From an uncultured Dorea sp. (GTDB taxonomy: Bacteria; Bacillota; Clostridia; Lachnospirales; Lachnospiraceae): a stretch of 25,013 nt of DNA. Under the pieces are notes generated by a model. The model saw only the letters and a program-made list of their open reading frames with translations. It had not been told where the DNA came from and did no database searches. The stretch spans positions 1 through 25,013 of the forward strand of contig CAJTUQ010000024.1 in the NCBI GenBank assembly GCA_910579335.1, in the 5' to 3' direction. Every line of letters begins with the position of its first letter. Position 1 is the first letter of the stretch. The translations under genes and the position numbers were made by a program. This document shows positions 1-6,751 of this stretch, piece after piece.

Positions 1-1026
1 TCAGGACTTCATTCTCCAGCTGGTATCCGCATACTCCATCGATAATATGAATCGGTTCCACACAAAGCACCATATTCTTCTTAAGAACCGTATCCTTATA
101 CGGATTGATGTACGGCTCTTCATGCAGAGTAAGCCCAAGTCCGTGTCCTACAAAAGCAATCGGTTCAAATCCCCATCCTGTAAATTCTTTTAAAAATTCA
201 TCATAGACATGTTTTGTGCTGACTCCCGGCCTGAGCCTTCGAATCGTATTGTCATGAGCCTTTACAACCTTACTGTAAATATTGATATGATGCTCTTTGA
301 GCTCCCCTACGATTGCTGTCCTGCAGCAGTCACAATAATAATTATTTTTGATTCCCATCATGTCAACGCGGACAATATCGCCTTTTTTCATTACCCTGTC
401 TGTCGGCGCCCCGTTAAGCAGGCAGCTTCTCTCCCCGGAGGCAACCATCGGCACGGACATTTTGTCTCCTCCAATGGCGTTAAACCCTTTTACCAAGACA
501 TTACCGTGTCAAAAGCTGTATAGATTACATCCTCGATGTCAGCGCCAAACTCTGTAATGCGGTCGATTTCAAACTGCATCTTTACAAGTCTCATTTCCTC
601 ATAGACAGCATCTGCATTCACGATCTGCGCATGCGGAAGTTCTTTTTTAATTTTCTCCATATCCGTCACAGGAAGATATGACAGCTCCATGCCAATCCGC
701 TTGTTTTCCATCCCTAATTCCTTCAATTTCTCAATTGCAAGCAATATAGGGCTCTGCGTAAATTCATTATAGCTGGTAATGCTTTCCTTCGGCATCCAGC
801 CTTCCATCTTTATCAGAGGTTCTTCTATATTAACGATTATAACTTCCGGGCCGCGTTCCATCGTAACAATGTGAATGACCTCGCGGCTTCTTACTGTAAT
901 CTGTGTCGGTATCTGTACTCCTGTTACATATGTAATATTTTCAGGCGTCATCGTCACTAACGCATCCAGGTTATATTCCTTCAGCATTGTCCTCTGCAAT
1001 TCTGTAATTACTTTCATATTGTCCAT
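1..1026 (-). pseudogene. M24-family peptidase (Xaa-Pro dipeptidase/creatinase type), frame broken, partial at left edge
   Basis: The first 178 codons (1026 down to a TAA at 490-492) encode a creatinase-type N-terminal domain. The metal-binding catalytic domain continues in another frame from about 505 to base 1 with no stop. I translated it by hand and found the M24 signatures: VDMMG...DCCRT (two Asp ligands), GHGLGLTLHE (His ligand), CVEP and ENEVL (Glu ligands). A helix-turn segment of the 'PGxTExE' kind, usual before the VASG motif, seems absent. A small internal deletion that also shifts the frame therefore fits better than a single-base loss; this is inference from family knowledge. M24 enzymes remove Xaa-Pro residues or hydrolyse related amides with two metal ions. 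The start has a good AAGGAG site. The gene follows the GntR regulator and has an FCD-type operator in its 68-bp leader. Exact substrate is unknown, and the protein is probably non-functional as one chain. Confidence 0.75.
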
Positions 1027-1046
1027 TATCTTTTCTCCTTTTTCTT

Positions 1047-1056
1047 TTGGTTGAAC
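1047..1056. promoter_or_regulatory. weaker FCD operator-like site
   Basis: TTGGTTGAAC starts exactly 20 bp (about two helical turns) from the start of the perfect palindrome at 1067. It keeps the TTGGT-N3-AC core but has a degraded right half. A near-identical TTGGTTGAACC occurs at 3340-3350 by the other perfect site, which makes chance less likely. Confidence 0.45.
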
Positions 1057-1066
1057 ACATTCTTTT

Positions 1067-1079
1067 TTGGTAGTACCAA
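1067..1079. promoter_or_regulatory. FCD/GntR operator, perfect palindrome
   Basis: TTGGTAGTACCAA is a perfect 13-bp palindrome around a single central base. It matches the TGGT-N3-ACCA type of site bound by FadR/PdhR-like GntR regulators. It lies between the regulator gene and the M24 peptidase gene, and the same 13 bases recur at 3288-3300 before the racemase. That the local regulator binds it is inference. Confidence 0.75.
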
Positions 1080-1094
1080 TTTGAGGAATAAAAA

Positions 1095-1781
1095 TTATTT
1101 TATCATCGCATCTTCTATACTTCTGCGGATACTGACTAAATGTGCAGTATATGCCTGCTTCACCTCATTCACGTCGCCCGACCCAAAAGCATTTGCTATA
1201 TGCTTATGCTCCTCCATAGACCGCACGATGCGCATCTGATCGGAAAAGAGTACATCACGTTCGTCATAAATATTTCCCGTTAACGCAACACATATATTTA
1301 AAAGAATGTCATTATCCGCCGCCTTGCGGATAATGTTATGAAATTCCAAATCATTTTTCAGAAGCTCATCATTGTTCATTGCCCGCTCCTGTGCCTGTCT
1401 GATACAGACTTTCAGTTCCTGCCGGACTTTGTTATATTCGTTCTCCGGAATCAGCTCAATCGCACGCAAATCCAATGCCTCTCTCACCGTGAGCATATTC
1501 AATATCTCTCCTCTGTGGGTAAAAAGCCAGAGAGCGCCTTCACGGTTTGGGTATACATCCGCTTTCCGGAGAAAAATCCCGCTTCCTCTGCGTATCTCTA
1601 ATACACCCAGCGTCTGTAAAATCTTTAACGCTTCTCTCAGAGAATTACGGCTTACGCCCAGCTCCGCTGCCATCTCCCGCTCGGAAGGCAGTCTTTCTCC
1701 CACCGATACTCCTGCATATTGTATGTATTTTAATATCTTTTTTACATTTTCATTTTCATTTAAAAATACACCGTGCTGCAT
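1095..1781 (-). CDS. GntR family transcriptional regulator, FadR/FCD subfamily
   Basis: This 228-aa protein has a winged helix-turn-helix at about residues 10-72 (GERLPSEREMAAELGVSRNS... LEIRRGSGIF) and an all-helical FCD ligand-binding domain at about 95-222. The FCD metal-site pattern is visible: Asp144, His148, His192 and His214. Such regulators sense small carboxylates or amino acids and release DNA on binding. It sits between ridA and the M24 gene of the same strand. Identical TTGGTAGTACCAA palindromes before the racemase and M24 genes are its likely targets. Its own promoter (TTGAAA-N17-TATAAT, 1823-1851) carries no such site, so it seems not to repress itself through this motif. The effector is inferred to be proline, hydroxyproline or a product, but the sequence alone cannot show that. 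Confidence 0.9.
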   Translation of the reverse strand: MQHGVFLNENENVKKILKYIQYAGVSVGERLPSEREMAAELGVSRNSLREALKILQTLGVLEIRRGSGIFLRKADVYPNREGALWLFTHRGEILNMLTVREALDLRAIELIPENEYNKVRQELKVCIRQAQERAMNNDELLKNDLEFHNIIRKAADNDILLNICVALTGNIYDERDVLFSDQMRIVRSMEEHKHIANAFGSGDVNEVKQAYTAHLVSIRRSIEDAMIK

Positions 1782-1822
1782 ATACCCGCTCTTCCTTTAA
1801 CTGCATCATTCTCAATGATTTC

Positions 1823-1851
1823 ATTATATAGGAACTGCTAAGATATTTCAA
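1823..1851 (-). promoter_or_regulatory. sigma-A-type promoter of the GntR regulator gene
   Basis: On the minus strand: TTGAAA (1851-1846), 17-bp spacer, TATAAT (1828-1823). It lies about 40 bp upstream of the ATG at 1781 and after the ridA stop, giving the regulator a promoter separate from the racemase-ridA transcript. Confidence 0.65.
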
Positions 1852-1877
1852 TTTATTTTTCACTCTCTCCGGCACCT

Positions 1878-2231
1878 CTAAGTATCCGCAATGGCTGCAA
1901 TAACTACAATCTCCACTAAAATCTGAGGTCTTCCAAGAGCCGCCACCATACATGCCCTTGTCGGTTCATATCCTTTCTCTGTCCACGCATCCCACACGGC
2001 ATTAAACGGCTGGACCATATCCTGTTTCGGCAGATATACATCCGCATGCAGGATATGTCTTTTGTCAGAACCATGCTGCCGGAGGATATTTTCTATCTTC
2101 TTTAGCACTGCCCTGCTCTGAGAAGAAATATCATCTCCCATCTCAGTGGCCGTCTGCCCGGACAAAAACAGCAGCTTATCATAACGAATCACATTATGAT
2201 AGCGTCCATTGCTTTCAAATCTTTGAATCAT
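1878..2231 (-). CDS. ridA: RidA family (YjgF/YER057c/UK114) enamine/imine deaminase
   Basis: RidA proteins are small trimeric enzymes that hydrolyse reactive enamines and imines, such as 2-aminoacrylate formed by PLP enzymes, to keto acids. The 117-aa protein has usual RidA length and fold features: an early LSGQTA segment, ADVYL in the middle, and a C-terminal PTRACMVAAL...LVEIVVIA block. Arg92 matches the catalytic arginine of RidA (Arg105 in E. coli). I place the start at the ATG at 2231 because an AAGGAGG site lies just upstream; a longer frame to 2270 has no such site and would add 13 untypical residues. The gene is 39 bp downstream of the racemase gene, so they are probably co-transcribed. 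It could clear cyclic or linear imines formed in amino-acid degradation here (inference). Confidence 0.9.
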   Translation of the reverse strand: MIQRFESNGRYHNVIRYDKLLFLSGQTATEMGDDISSQSRAVLKKIENILRQHGSDKRHILHADVYLPKQDMVQPFNAVWDAWTEKGYEPTRACMVAALGRPQILVEIVVIAAIADT

Positions 2232-2270
2232 TTTCTTCACCTCCTTTCTCTTTTCTACAATATGCGTCAA

Positions 2271-3272
2271 TTAAAATGGAAACCCATATGCCAAAGTATC
2301 ATCCGGATCTATTACAAGCTTATGGAACCCTGTAATATGTGCCGTACCGGTCAGAGCAGGTATCGCTCCCGGATATTTCCCTACATGTACGGGCCTGACA
2401 ATCCGCGCAGTAAACTTTCCCCCCGTCAGACTTTCTTGGGAAAATTCATCCCCTTCCTTAAGCGCTCCCTTTACAAATTCCGTAACCGCCCTTGCACAAG
2501 TTCCCGTTCCGCAAGGAGATCTGTCTACCCCCGGAAGAAATACATTCGCACTTCTTGCGTCCACATCCTCTCTCTCCGTCTGCTTTGAATACCAATGAAT
2601 CTGCGCAATTTCGTTAATCTCCGGTTTTTCCGGATGGATAAATCCTATTTCCGCATTCACCCTGTCTTGCACAAGCTCTGATATCCTCAAGATATCCAAA
2701 AGATTTTCCGGCTTCAGCACAAGGTTAAACTGCTCGGCATTAACCAGAGCAAAGCTTCCCCCTCCATACGCAACATCAACCTCTATATTCCCGAATCCTT
2801 CAAAATACAGAGTGCTTGTTTTATATAAAAAACAAGGAATATTCTCGAATGTTACTTCCTTTACACAGGATTCCTCAACTCTGGCTGCCGCAGTAACCAG
2901 TCCCGCAGGCGTGTCAAGCTTTACCGTCGTATAGGGCTCTACTGCCTCTATCATGCCCGTTTCAATAAGCATCGTCACAACCCCGATGGTACTATGTCCG
3001 CACATTGGAAAATATCCTCCGGAATCTATAAAAATAACTCCGAAATCCGCATCTTCATTGCACGGCTCTGTAATTACCGCACCGGACATCACACTTCCGC
3101 CTCTTGGCTCCAGCATGGCAGCCCTCCGTATCCAGTCATATTTCTTTTCAAAATAATCCTTTTTTTCCGACATTGTACTTCCCTTTAACTTAGGGACGCC
3201 AGAAACGATGCTTCTCGTTGGTTCGCCAAACGTGTGCGTATCGACTGTTTCAATTAATTTTGTGAATTTCAT
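2271..3272 (-). CDS. proline racemase / hydroxyproline epimerase family protein
   Basis: This cofactor-independent family uses two cysteines as acid and base to invert the alpha-carbon of proline or hydroxyproline. The 333-aa protein has the usual length and both active-site motifs: MCGHSTIG (Cys91, His93) and DRSPCGTGTCAR (Asp250, Cys254). Because both cysteines are present, it is a racemase or epimerase rather than a trans-3-hydroxyproline dehydratase, which lacks one of them. Proline racemase and 4-hydroxyproline 2-epimerase cannot be told apart safely by eye. In Clostridia, D-proline feeds Stickland reduction by D-proline reductase, but no prd reductase genes are in this window. The ATG has an AAGGAGG site. 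A consensus promoter and two FCD operator-like sites lie upstream, so it is the likely first gene of the regulated module. Confidence 0.9.
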   Translation of the reverse strand: MKFTKLIETVDTHTFGEPTRSIVSGVPKLKGSTMSEKKDYFEKKYDWIRRAAMLEPRGGSVMSGAVITEPCNEDADFGVIFIDSGGYFPMCGHSTIGVVTMLIETGMIEAVEPYTTVKLDTPAGLVTAAARVEESCVKEVTFENIPCFLYKTSTLYFEGFGNIEVDVAYGGGSFALVNAEQFNLVLKPENLLDILRISELVQDRVNAEIGFIHPEKPEINEIAQIHWYSKQTEREDVDARSANVFLPGVDRSPCGTGTCARAVTEFVKGALKEGDEFSQESLTGGKFTARIVRPVHVGKYPGAIPALTGTAHITGFHKLVIDPDDTLAYGFPF

Positions 3273-3287
3273 ATTTTCACCTCCTTA

Positions 3288-3300
3288 TTGGTAGTACCAA
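3288..3300. promoter_or_regulatory. FCD/GntR operator before the racemase gene
   Basis: This is a second perfect copy of TTGGTAGTACCAA, identical to 1067-1079 and flanked to ATTGGTAGTACCAATTT. It lies in the 5' leader about 55 bp downstream of the predicted transcription start and directly upstream of the AGGAGG ribosome binding site, a position suited to repression. Confidence 0.75.
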
Positions 3301-3339
3301 TTTATTCAAAAAAATTAATATATAGCGTGTATTTTTAAA

Positions 3340-3350
3340 TTGGTTGAACC
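3340..3350. promoter_or_regulatory. second FCD operator-like site at the racemase transcription start
   Basis: TTGGTTGAACC (TTGGT-N3-ACC) lies 12 bp downstream of the -10 box, over roughly +5 to +15, and starts 52 bp (about five turns) from the start of the perfect site at 3288. A near-identical sequence accompanies the other operator at 1047. Confidence 0.5.
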
Positions 3351-3361
3351 TGTTTGCGTTT

Positions 3362-3390
3362 AGTATAGCTAATATTTATAAATTTGTCAA
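3362..3390 (-). promoter_or_regulatory. consensus sigma-A promoter of the racemase-ridA transcript
   Basis: Minus strand: perfect TTGACA (3390-3385), 17-bp spacer, TATACT (3367-3362). The predicted start near 3355 leaves a leader of about 83 nt that contains both operator-like sites. Confidence 0.8.
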
Positions 3391-3470
3391 TATAATTTCT
3401 GATAATTTGCAAAAAAACAGCAAATTAAAAGAATCGCCAGTCTGCTTCAGACTATTTTCTCTCAAAGGAA

Positions 3471-3502
3471 AACCGGCAGTGGAGTCCGCTCCCCTGCCGG
3501 TT
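3471..3502 (-). terminator. hairpin terminator after the 100-aa gene
   Basis: A 9-bp perfect stem (3471-3479 with 3494-3502, AACCGGCAG/CTGCCGGTT) with a 14-nt loop, followed on the minus strand by a modest TTTTCCTTT tract. It separates the 3521-3823 gene from the racemase promoter. Confidence 0.65.
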
Positions 3503-3520
3503 TATGAAAGAACCGCCCTT

Positions 3521-3823
3521 TTAACTCAGCTCTACCTTTTCAACCATCGCCGTATCCTCTGGCTTAAATTCATTCTCAAGGTCATAGATATTATGCCCCG
3601 TGGATTCTCCCAGCACTCTTCCCTCCAGAGAATAGCACCGGATAAATCTCTTCCCGTCTACGCTGGACCAGTGCTCTACGTCCCAGCTCATATAGCCGTC
3701 CTCATCCGACTTTTTCTCCTTCAAGTAGATGTCAACCTGGCGGCCGTCCTTCATAATTTGAATCAGCCCTTTTGTTCCGTCAACCTCCACGTCTGTCTTG
3801 TTTACCGCATCATAAATCTTCAT
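3521..3823 (-). CDS. hypothetical protein, 100 aa
   Basis: I do not recognise a family. The 100-aa product is acidic and soluble, without signal peptide or membrane segment. It is rich in short beta-prone stretches (GLIQIMKDGRQVDIYL, MSWDVEHWS, FIRCYSL) and has no cysteine motif. The reading frame is well supported: a GGGAGG site 9 bases before the ATG, a TTGATG-N17-TATAAT promoter at 3865-3893, and a hairpin terminator just downstream make it a single-gene unit. It lies downstream of the rarA-GNAT pair but is separated from it by its own promoter. Function is unknown. Confidence 0.75.
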   Translation of the reverse strand: MKIYDAVNKTDVEVDGTKGLIQIMKDGRQVDIYLKEKKSDEDGYMSWDVEHWSSVDGKRFIRCYSLEGRVLGESTGHNIYDLENEFKPEDTAMVEKVELS

Positions 3824-3864
3824 CTCTTGTTTCCTCCCAGCTTTTTGTATTCATTACAAATAAA

Positions 3865-3893
3865 ATTATACTCCGTTCCAGTCCTCACATCAA
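3865..3893 (-). promoter_or_regulatory. promoter of the 100-aa hypothetical gene
   Basis: Minus strand: TTGATG (3893-3888), 17-bp spacer, perfect TATAAT (3870-3865). It lies about 40 bp upstream of the ATG at 3823. Confidence 0.7.
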
Positions 3894-3942
3894 CCGGAAA
3901 TTCGAAACATCACGCATCTGCATCATCGTAACAAGTTGTAAC

Positions 3943-3993
3943 TCATAGAATGATTTCTTCAAGACGCTCCGCCTGATTTGACAATCCCATCAT
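3943..3993 (-). other. possible 16-codon small ORF after the GNAT gene
   Basis: It starts ATG-ATG at 3993, directly behind the GNAT stop, with a GGAAGGA site. It reads MMGLSNQAERLEEIIL, then TGA (3945-3943), and stays open for ten more codons in the same frame to a second TGA at 3912-3910. It may be a real small peptide, a gene remnant, or chance. No family is recognised. Confidence 0.2.
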
Positions 3994-3994
3994 G

Positions 3995-4477
3995 CTATCC
4001 TTCCGCCAATTTCTCAAGCGCCTCGTTCTCTAACCGGAAAGTAGTGCTCATCTCCATCTGCTTTCCTCCAAGAGACTCGTAAAACCCGATGCTTGGCAGA
4101 TTGTTTTTCAAACAGAGCCACTCGATTCTCATGCCGCCCCGCTCTCTTGTAATCTGTGCCAGTTTCCGGAACAATGCTTTTCCATAACCTTTTCCCCTGT
4201 ATTCGGGCTTTATGTACAAATCATCCAGATAGATGCCGCCCCGTCCCGGATAAGACGCAAAGCTCTCAAAAAACAACGCAAATCCTGCTTCCTTTCCGGA
4301 TACTTCCAAAAAAAGCACCTCTGCCCTCTCTTTGTCAAACAGCCATTCTTCCATCTGCTCTTCCAAAGCGCATACCGCTTTTGGCATTTTCTCATACGCC
4401 GCCAGCGCTTTCACAAACTCCATAATCAAAGGGACATCCTCTCTCTGCGCATAACGGAATGTTATATTTTCTGTCAT
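3995..4477 (-). CDS. GNAT family N-acetyltransferase
   Basis: GNAT enzymes transfer acetyl from acetyl-CoA to an amino group. The 160-aa protein covers one whole GNAT fold. The acetyl-CoA pyrophosphate loop RGKGYG is at residues 94-99, after the beta-4 strand GIYLDDLYIKPEYRG. Asn125 and Tyr133 in the NNLPSIGFYESLG segment fit the CoA-binding and proton-donor region. The C-terminal block resembles the spermidine/spermine or diamine acetyltransferase branch more than the ribosomal-protein branch, but the substrate cannot be set from this. Its ATG overlaps the rarA stop codon by one base (TAATG), so translation is probably coupled to rarA. Confidence 0.88.
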   Translation of the reverse strand: MTENITFRYAQREDVPLIMEFVKALAAYEKMPKAVCALEEQMEEWLFDKERAEVLFLEVSGKEAGFALFFESFASYPGRGGIYLDDLYIKPEYRGKGYGKALFRKLAQITRERGGMRIEWLCLKNNLPSIGFYESLGGKQMEMSTTFRLENEALEKLAEG

Positions 4478-5796
4478 TATATTTCCTCCCTAATGTATTT
4501 CATCCAATCCTTTATCTCTTTTTCATAACCGTTGTCTCCCGGCTCATAAAATCTTGCGTCTGCAATCTCATCCGGCAGATACTGCTGCCTGACATAATGC
4601 TTCGGATAATCATGGGCGTATCGGTAGCCTGTCCCGCGCCCCAAACTTTTCGAGCCTTTATAATGGGCGTCCTGGAGATGTGAGGGAACCGTAGTCCTAT
4701 GCGCCTTTACACTCTCCATCGCCGCAAACACCGCCTGGCATGCGGAATTGCTTTTAGGCGCAGTCGCCACGTAAAGCACCGCCTGGGATAAAATAATCTG
4801 TGCCTCCGGCATCCCGATGCGCTCCACCGCCTGTGCTGCCGACACGGCAACCGTCAGCGCCATCGGGTCGGCATTTCCCACATCCTCTGAAGCACATATC
4901 ATAATCCTCCTTGCAATAAATTTAATGTCCTCCCCTGCATATAGCATTTTTGCCAGGTAAAACACTGCTGCGTCAGGATCTGAACCTCTCATGCTTTTGA
5001 TAAACGCAGAAATCGTATCATAATGGTTATCCCCTGTCTTATCATACCGGACGACTCTTTTCTGAATGCACTCGGACGCCGCCTTCAACGTCAGATGTAT
5101 CTTTCCGTCCCCGCTTCTTTCCGTTGTCAGAATACCAAGCTCTACCGCATTCAGCGCGCTTCTCGCATCACCCCCTGAAACATCGGCAAGAAAATCCAAT
5201 GCCTCCTCGTAAATCTCTGCATGATAGCTCCCCATCCCTTTCTCCATATCATAGACCGCCCGTTTGATAAGGATCTTAATATCTTCCTTGCTAAGCGGAT
5301 ACAATTCAAAGATGCTGGAGCGGGAAATCAAAGCCCCGTTTACTTCAAAGTATGGATTCTCCGTTGTCGCCCCAATCAAAGTCAGCGTACCGTCCTCCAC
5401 GAAAGGCAGAAGATAATCCTGCTGGCCCTTATTAAACCTGTGAATCTCATCCACAAAAAGAATGGTCTTCTGCTGGTACATTCCAAATATCTCCTTCGCC
5501 TGGCGCACCACTTCCTCCATATCTTTCTTTCCCGCCACCGTAGCGTTTATCTGTGTAAATCTTGCACTGGTCGTATTGGCAATCACTTTTGCAAGCGTCG
5601 TCTTTCCGGTGCCCGGCGGTCCGTAAAAGATAATGGAGCCAAGCTTATCCGCCCGGATTGCCCGGTAAAGGAGCTTATCCTTCCCTATAATATGCTGCTG
5701 GCCTACCACCTCCTCCAATGTGGACGGCCTGAGCCTTGAGGCGAGCGGAGCCTCTTTATCCATATTTTTTTCACGCATATAATCAAACAAATCCAT
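4477..5796 (-). CDS. rarA: replication-associated recombination protein A (RarA/MgsA), AAA+ ATPase
   Basis: RarA is a clamp-loader-like AAA+ ATPase that acts at stalled replication forks and single-stranded DNA gaps. The 439-aa product has the usual family length. Walker A GPPGTGKTT is at 59-67, Walker B LFVDEIHRF at 113-121, the sensor-1 region GATTENPYF at 142-150, and the family-typical C-terminal part carries SGGDARSALN, RGSDPDAA and EDVGNADPMAL. The start ATG at 5796 has an AGAAGG site. It lies 89 bp behind the deacetylase gene and overlaps the GNAT gene, so it may share a transcript with both. No oddity is seen. Confidence 0.96.
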   Translation of the reverse strand: MDLFDYMREKNMDKEAPLASRLRPSTLEEVVGQQHIIGKDKLLYRAIRADKLGSIIFYGPPGTGKTTLAKVIANTTSARFTQINATVAGKKDMEEVVRQAKEIFGMYQQKTILFVDEIHRFNKGQQDYLLPFVEDGTLTLIGATTENPYFEVNGALISRSSIFELYPLSKEDIKILIKRAVYDMEKGMGSYHAEIYEEALDFLADVSGGDARSALNAVELGILTTERSGDGKIHLTLKAASECIQKRVVRYDKTGDNHYDTISAFIKSMRGSDPDAAVFYLAKMLYAGEDIKFIARRIMICASEDVGNADPMALTVAVSAAQAVERIGMPEAQIILSQAVLYVATAPKSNSACQAVFAAMESVKAHRTTVPSHLQDAHYKGSKSLGRGTGYRYAHDYPKHYVRQQYLPDEIADARFYEPGDNGYEKEIKDWMKYIREEI

Positions 5797-5885
5797 CTTC
5801 TGCCACCTTCTGTAAATAAAATCAATGCACTTCCTCCGCCGTCAAACCAAACGAATCAAACCATGCCTCCGTTCCTTTGTACCGC

Positions 5886-6659
5886 TCAGTTTAAAAACAG
5901 TTCATCTACCGTTACAAATTCATAGCCCTCTTTCTTCAGAATATCTATAATCTTTAGCGCGGCGTCCACAGAAGAATTGTAACAGTCATGCAATAAGATA
6001 ATATCATTTTCCTCGGTCTTCGTCACTACTTTCTTTACAATTTCATCTGTATTCTCCGTCTTCCAGTCCAGCGGATCTATCGTCCACCGCACCAGTATCA
6101 TATCCAGGGATTCCTCCAGCTTCCGGCTGCACACTCCGTAAGGAGGACGCATGTACTGCGGATATTCTCCGGTTATGGCATGAACTGCCCGGCTCGTCTT
6201 TTTAAGCTCCTTTCCCGCCTTTTTCTCCGACACCTTGCTCATATCGATATGGCTGTATGTATGATTGCCTATCATATGCCCTTCCTCGCTGATTCGCTTT
6301 GTCAGCTTTGGATTCGCCTTGACATTTTTTCCAATCACGAAAAAAGTCGCCCGCACGTTCCTCTCTTTCAAACCGTCCAAAAGCCGTCCGGTGCACGCAA
6401 TATTCGGCCCGTCGTCAAAAGTAAGCGCAATCTTTTTCGCTCCCTCCCCGTACTCAGGAACCTCCCCCGACACTTGCCCGGCAGTTGTCTCTTTTACCTT
6501 TTCCGCCGTATTGTAATGCATTTTCTCTCTTACGGTAAAATCTAAAGATATTCCTGTCAGATTCAATACGCAAAACAAATACAGTATGGCGCACAGACAG
6601 CGGATAACCTTCCTTTCCTCTCTGTCCTTCCTGCCCTTTTCCTTCTTTCCTCTGCCCAA
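5886..6659 (-). CDS. membrane-anchored polysaccharide deacetylase (NodB domain, CE4)
   Basis: CE4 enzymes remove N- or O-acetyl groups from peptidoglycan, chitin-like or other surface glycans. The 257-aa protein has a basic N-terminus, one transmembrane/signal-anchor segment (about 19-38), a short linker, then a NodB domain (about 75-254). All five CE4 motifs are visible: TFDDGP (80-85), HTYSH (133-137), RPPYG (171-175), DPLDW (195-199) and LLHD (222-225). The metal triad Asp83-His133-His137 is intact. The start appears to be TTG at 6659 with a GAGG site upstream; no ATG precedes the membrane segment, and the first ATG (residue 47) would remove the anchor. The catalytic domain is expected outside the cell, probably acting on cell-wall glycan. 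Confidence 0.92.
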   Translation of the reverse strand: MGRGKKEKGRKDREERKVIRCLCAILYLFCVLNLTGISLDFTVREKMHYNTAEKVKETTAGQVSGEVPEYGEGAKKIALTFDDGPNIACTGRLLDGLKERNVRATFFVIGKNVKANPKLTKRISEEGHMIGNHTYSHIDMSKVSEKKAGKELKKTSRAVHAITGEYPQYMRPPYGVCSRKLEESLDMILVRWTIDPLDWKTENTDEIVKKVVTKTEENDIILLHDCYNSSVDAALKIIDILKKEGYEFVTVDELFLN

Positions 6660-6691
6660 ACCTACACCTCTTCCGTCCGTTTATAAAATCA

Positions 6692-6720
6692 TTGCAATAT
6701 AAATATATGAATGATATAAT
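6692..6720 (+). promoter_or_regulatory. promoter of the MATE gene
   Basis: TTGCAA (6692-6697), 17-bp spacer, perfect TATAAT (6715-6720). It lies 32 bp upstream of the chosen ATG at 6752, in the short divergent region shared with the deacetylase gene. Confidence 0.7.
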
Positions 6721-6751
6721 AGCCAATGCATATTTTGAAGGAGGTTTTAGA

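Noticed and set aside
2232..2270. N-terminal extension of ridA (MTHIVEKRKEVKK)
   Set aside because: It overlaps the AAGGAGG ribosome binding site of the ATG at 2231 and adds residues not typical of RidA.
3344..3931. A 195-codon plus-strand open frame over the racemase promoter
   Set aside because: It runs through the racemase promoter, a terminator and the opposite 100-aa gene, and has no ribosome binding site or family match.
3943..3945. TGA as selenocysteine in the small ORF
   Set aside because: No SECIS-like hairpin was evident right after the TGA, the peptide resembles no selenoprotein, and the reading frame is very short.
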